Source of the DNA: UBA9554 sp038205135
GTDB lineage: Bacteria; Pseudomonadota; Alphaproteobacteria; Rhodobacterales; Rhodobacteraceae
Direction of reading: 5' to 3'
Length of the DNA stretch: 7,235 bases
NCBI GenBank assembly: GCA_038205135.1
Contig: JBBRCF010000158.1
Span: forward strand, 1-7,235
Shown here: positions 5,284 through 7,235 of the stretch, in pieces
Numbering within the stretch: the stretch's first letter is position 1
Layout: each line of letters opens with the position of its first letter
The notes under the pieces: generated by a model
Database searches by the model: none
Seen by the model: only the letters and a program-made list of their open reading frames with translations
What the model was told of the DNA's origin: nothing
Made by a program: the position numbers and the translations under genes

Positions 5284-6651
5284 ATGTCGGGACTGTTGAC
5301 GCTGGAGACGCTGGCGGCTGCCGTAGCGGCAGGCGAGATCGACACCGTGGTCGTGGCCGCTGTGGACATGCAGGGCCGCCTGATGGGCAAGCGGTTTCAC
5401 GCGGCGCATTTTCTGGCGCATGGCTGGGAAGAGACGCATTGCTGCAACTACCTTTTGACCGTGGACATGGGGATGACCCCGGTGCCGGGTTTTGCCAGTG
5501 CCAGCTGGACGCAGGGTTACGGCGATTACGTGATGAAGCCCGACCTTGCAACGCTGCGCCGCACGCCTTGGGCCCCCGGAACGGCACTGGTGCTGTGCGA
5601 TCTGCTGGACCATCACACGCATGACGAAATCACCGTCTCGCCGCGCGCCATCCTGAAACGCCAGATTGCCCGTGCGCGCGCGCTGGGGTTCGATGCAATG
5701 ATGGCGACGGAGCTGGAATTCTATGTCTTTGAAGACAGTTACGCCCGGCTGCGCGATCAAGGCACCGACGGGCTGACGCCGATCTCGGGCTATAACGAGG
5801 ATTACCACATCTTCCAGACCGCCAAGGAAGAACCGCTGATGCGCGCGCTGCGTAACGGCTTGTATGGCGCGGGCATCGCGGTGGAAAACACCAAGGGCGA
5901 GGCGGATGCCGGGCAGGCCGAAGTCAACGTGCGCTATGCGGATGCCCTGACCACCGCCGATCAGCACGCGATCATCAAGACCGCGACCAAGGAAATCGCC
6001 CACGCGCAGGGCAAATCCGTGACCTTCATGGCCAAGTATGACCACATGAAGGCCGGGTCATCGAGCCACGTGCATCAGTCGCTGTGGACATTGGACGGGC
6101 AGGCGGCGTTTCAGGACACGGCGGATCACCACGGCATGTCGGTGCTGATGAAACAGTATCTGGCCGGGCAACTGGCCCATGCCGACGAGATCACGCTGTT
6201 TCTGGCGCCTTATGTGAACAGCTACAAACGGTTCTGCATCGGCCTGTTTGCCCCCACCAAGCTGGTCTGGTCGGCGGACAACCGCACCGCCGGGTTCCGC
6301 GTGTGTGGCGCGGCCACGAAGGCTGTGCGCGTGGAATGTCGTATTGGAGGGGCGGACCTGAATCCCTATACCGCCTGTGCAGCACTGCTGGCCGCAGGGT
6401 TGGACGGGATCGAACGGGGCCTGACGCTGGAACCCGAATTTCAGGGCGACGGTTATAGTGCTGATGGTCTGCGGGCCATTCCTGCCACCTTGCGCGAAGC
6501 CGCCGATCTGGCGCATGGATCGGCGTGGTTGCGCGGGGCGTTCGGCGATGGGGTGGTTGAGCATTATGTGCATGCGGCCCGCTGGGAAGTCAGCGAGCAC
6601 GACCGCGTGGTGACGGATTTTGAACGCAGGCGCGGGCTGGAACAGGCCTGA
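5284..6651 (+). CDS. Glutamine-synthetase-superfamily enzyme, probable gamma-glutamyl-amine ligase
   Basis: This 455-residue enzyme should join glutamate to an amine using ATP. Metal- and ATP-site motifs are intact: ATELEF (Glu143, Glu145), AEVNVRYADAL (Glu213), GSSSHVHQSLW (His262, His264), NSYKRF (312-317), DNRTAGFR (Arg334, Arg339) and RVECRIGGADLNPY (Glu351, Arg353). The N-terminal loop is PGFASASW then GYGD (68-81) where true glutamine synthetase has DGSSI with the ammonia-binding aspartate (Asp50), and the NLYDLPPE adenylylation loop is replaced by QGDGYSADGLRAIP. Both point away from ammonia assimilation and towards the PuuA/IpuC/GlnT-like ligases. I chose the ATG at 5284 because GAGGG (5273-5277) lies six bases upstream; the ATG at 5278 is the alternative. 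The neighbours, transporter and aldehyde dehydrogenase, fit a catabolic route. Confidence 0.88.
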   Translation: MSGLLTLETLAAAVAAGEIDTVVVAAVDMQGRLMGKRFHAAHFLAHGWEETHCCNYLLTVDMGMTPVPGFASASWTQGYGDYVMKPDLATLRRTPWAPGTALVLCDLLDHHTHDEITVSPRAILKRQIARARALGFDAMMATELEFYVFEDSYARLRDQGTDGLTPISGYNEDYHIFQTAKEEPLMRALRNGLYGAGIAVENTKGEADAGQAEVNVRYADALTTADQHAIIKTATKEIAHAQGKSVTFMAKYDHMKAGSSSHVHQSLWTLDGQAAFQDTADHHGMSVLMKQYLAGQLAHADEITLFLAPYVNSYKRFCIGLFAPTKLVWSADNRTAGFRVCGAATKAVRVECRIGGADLNPYTACAALLAAGLDGIERGLTLEPEFQGDGYSADGLRAIPATLREAADLAHGSAWLRGAFGDGVVEHYVHAARWEVSEHDRVVTDFERRRGLEQA

Positions 6652-6688
6652 GGCAAATCGTGCCCATGTGGCACCAAGGGTGACAGAC

Positions 6689-7235
6689 ATGACGAACATG
6701 ATCCGATGCATCTCGCCGGTTGACGGGCGGGTCTATGCCGAACGGCCCGCTTTGACACTGGACGCGGCGCAGGATGTGGTTGCACGGGCGCGCGCGGCGC
6801 AGGCCGCATGGGCCGCGCTGCCGCTGGACACCCGCATCGCGCGGGTCAAGGCGGGGGTGGCGGCCCTGAGCGCCGACAAGCCGCGCATCGTCGACGAACT
6901 GGCCTGGCAGATGGGCCGCCCCACCAGCTATGGTGGCGAGTTTGGCGGGGTGAACGAACGCACCGACTACATGGCCAGCATCGCCGCCGCAACTCTGGCC
7001 CCGGTGATGGTCGAAGACAGCGACCGGTTCCGCCGCTATGTGGCGCGCGAACCTGTCGGCGTCGTGCTGGTGATCGCGCCGTGGAATTATCCTTACCTGA
7101 CCGCCATCAACACGATTGTGCCTGCGCTGATCGCCGGCAACGCCGTGATGCTGAAACACGCCTCGCAAACGCTGGTCGTGGGTGAACGGCTGGCAGAGGC
7201 GTTCCTTGCCGGGGGCGTGCCTGCGGATGTGTTCC
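6689..7235 (+). CDS. Aldehyde dehydrogenase, NAD(P)-dependent (N-terminal part; runs off right edge)
   Basis: The first 182 codons of an aldehyde dehydrogenase are visible. The frame starts TNMIRCISPVDGRVYAER, continues through a helical region (VVARARAAQAAWAALPLDTR), and reaches the cofactor-binding core: EPVGVVLVIAPWNYPYL, with Asn133 of the PWN motif, then PALIAGNAVMLKHA with Lys156. In this superfamily that asparagine stabilises the thiohemiacetal and the lysine contacts NAD(P). The catalytic cysteine and glutamate lie beyond the window. The ATG at 6689 follows AAGGGTGA by a few bases; an ATG at 6698 is possible. The gene sits 37 bases after the ligase and is probably co-transcribed with it. 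By analogy with PuuA and PuuC it may oxidise the aldehyde formed from the gamma-glutamylated amine, but other aldehydes are possible. Confidence 0.92.
   Translation, partial: MTNMIRCISPVDGRVYAERPALTLDAAQDVVARARAAQAAWAALPLDTRIARVKAGVAALSADKPRIVDELAWQMGRPTSYGGEFGGVNERTDYMASIAAATLAPVMVEDSDRFRRYVAREPVGVVLVIAPWNYPYLTAINTIVPALIAGNAVMLKHASQTLVVGERLAEAFLAGGVPADVF

Noticed and set aside
4439..5587. A 382-codon minus-strand frame antisense to the binding protein and ligase, and a 309-codon one at 5116-6045.
   Set aside because: Both lie opposite well-supported genes, cross the triple-hairpin element, and show proline/arginine-rich sequence with no recognisable motifs.
1..7235. tRNA, rRNA, CRISPR array, replication origin or integrase attachment site.
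   Set aside because: No cloverleaf, rRNA-like stretch, regularly spaced repeats, iterons or tRNA-end duplications were seen by eye on either strand.

Overview
The window looks like a piece of an alphaproteobacterial genome, most probably from the Rhodobacterales/Paracoccaceae. This is judged from the high G+C content, strongly G/C-ending codons, a TRAP-type uptake system, and a G/C-rich multi-hairpin intergenic element followed by a T-run. No marker gene fixes the genus. It has two unlike halves.

Positions 1 to about 2020 are accessory DNA. The left edge holds the first 13 codons of a probable IS256-family transposase on the minus strand. After it come a small two-helix membrane protein of a phage-associated type (+), a minus-strand Phd/YefM antitoxin and ParE/RelE toxin pair with a recognisable palindromic promoter/operator, a DUF3489-type gene broken by two in-frame stops (-), the N-terminal stub of a phage terminase large subunit (+), and a 53-codon minus-strand fragment that abuts the end of that stub. 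I read this as a decayed prophage or integrative element in which the toxin-antitoxin pair is the only clearly intact functional unit. Positions 1690 to 2020 hold nothing I can support.

Positions 2021 to 7235 are an intact, co-directional catabolic cluster on the plus strand. A roughly 200-base G/C-rich leader precedes a complete tripartite TRAP transporter (small permease, large permease, Tat-exported binding protein). A triple-hairpin element follows, then a glutamine-synthetase-superfamily enzyme of the gamma-glutamyl-amine ligase type and the first 182 codons of an aldehyde dehydrogenase that runs off the window. The permease genes overlap by one base (TGATG), the binding-protein gene follows after 30 bases, and the last two genes are 37 bases apart, so they are probably two linked transcription units or one attenuated operon.

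The simplest joint reading is uptake of a small charged, probably nitrogen-bearing compound by the TRAP system, gamma-glutamylation of its amino group by the ligase, and later oxidation of an aldehyde intermediate by the dehydrogenase, by analogy with the Puu putrescine route. The substrate cannot be named from sequence alone. I found no clearly new defence or mobile system. The points most worth following are the undefined substrate of this cluster, the triple-hairpin element inside it, a possible translated leader upstream of it, and the mosaic of broken phage genes beside it.
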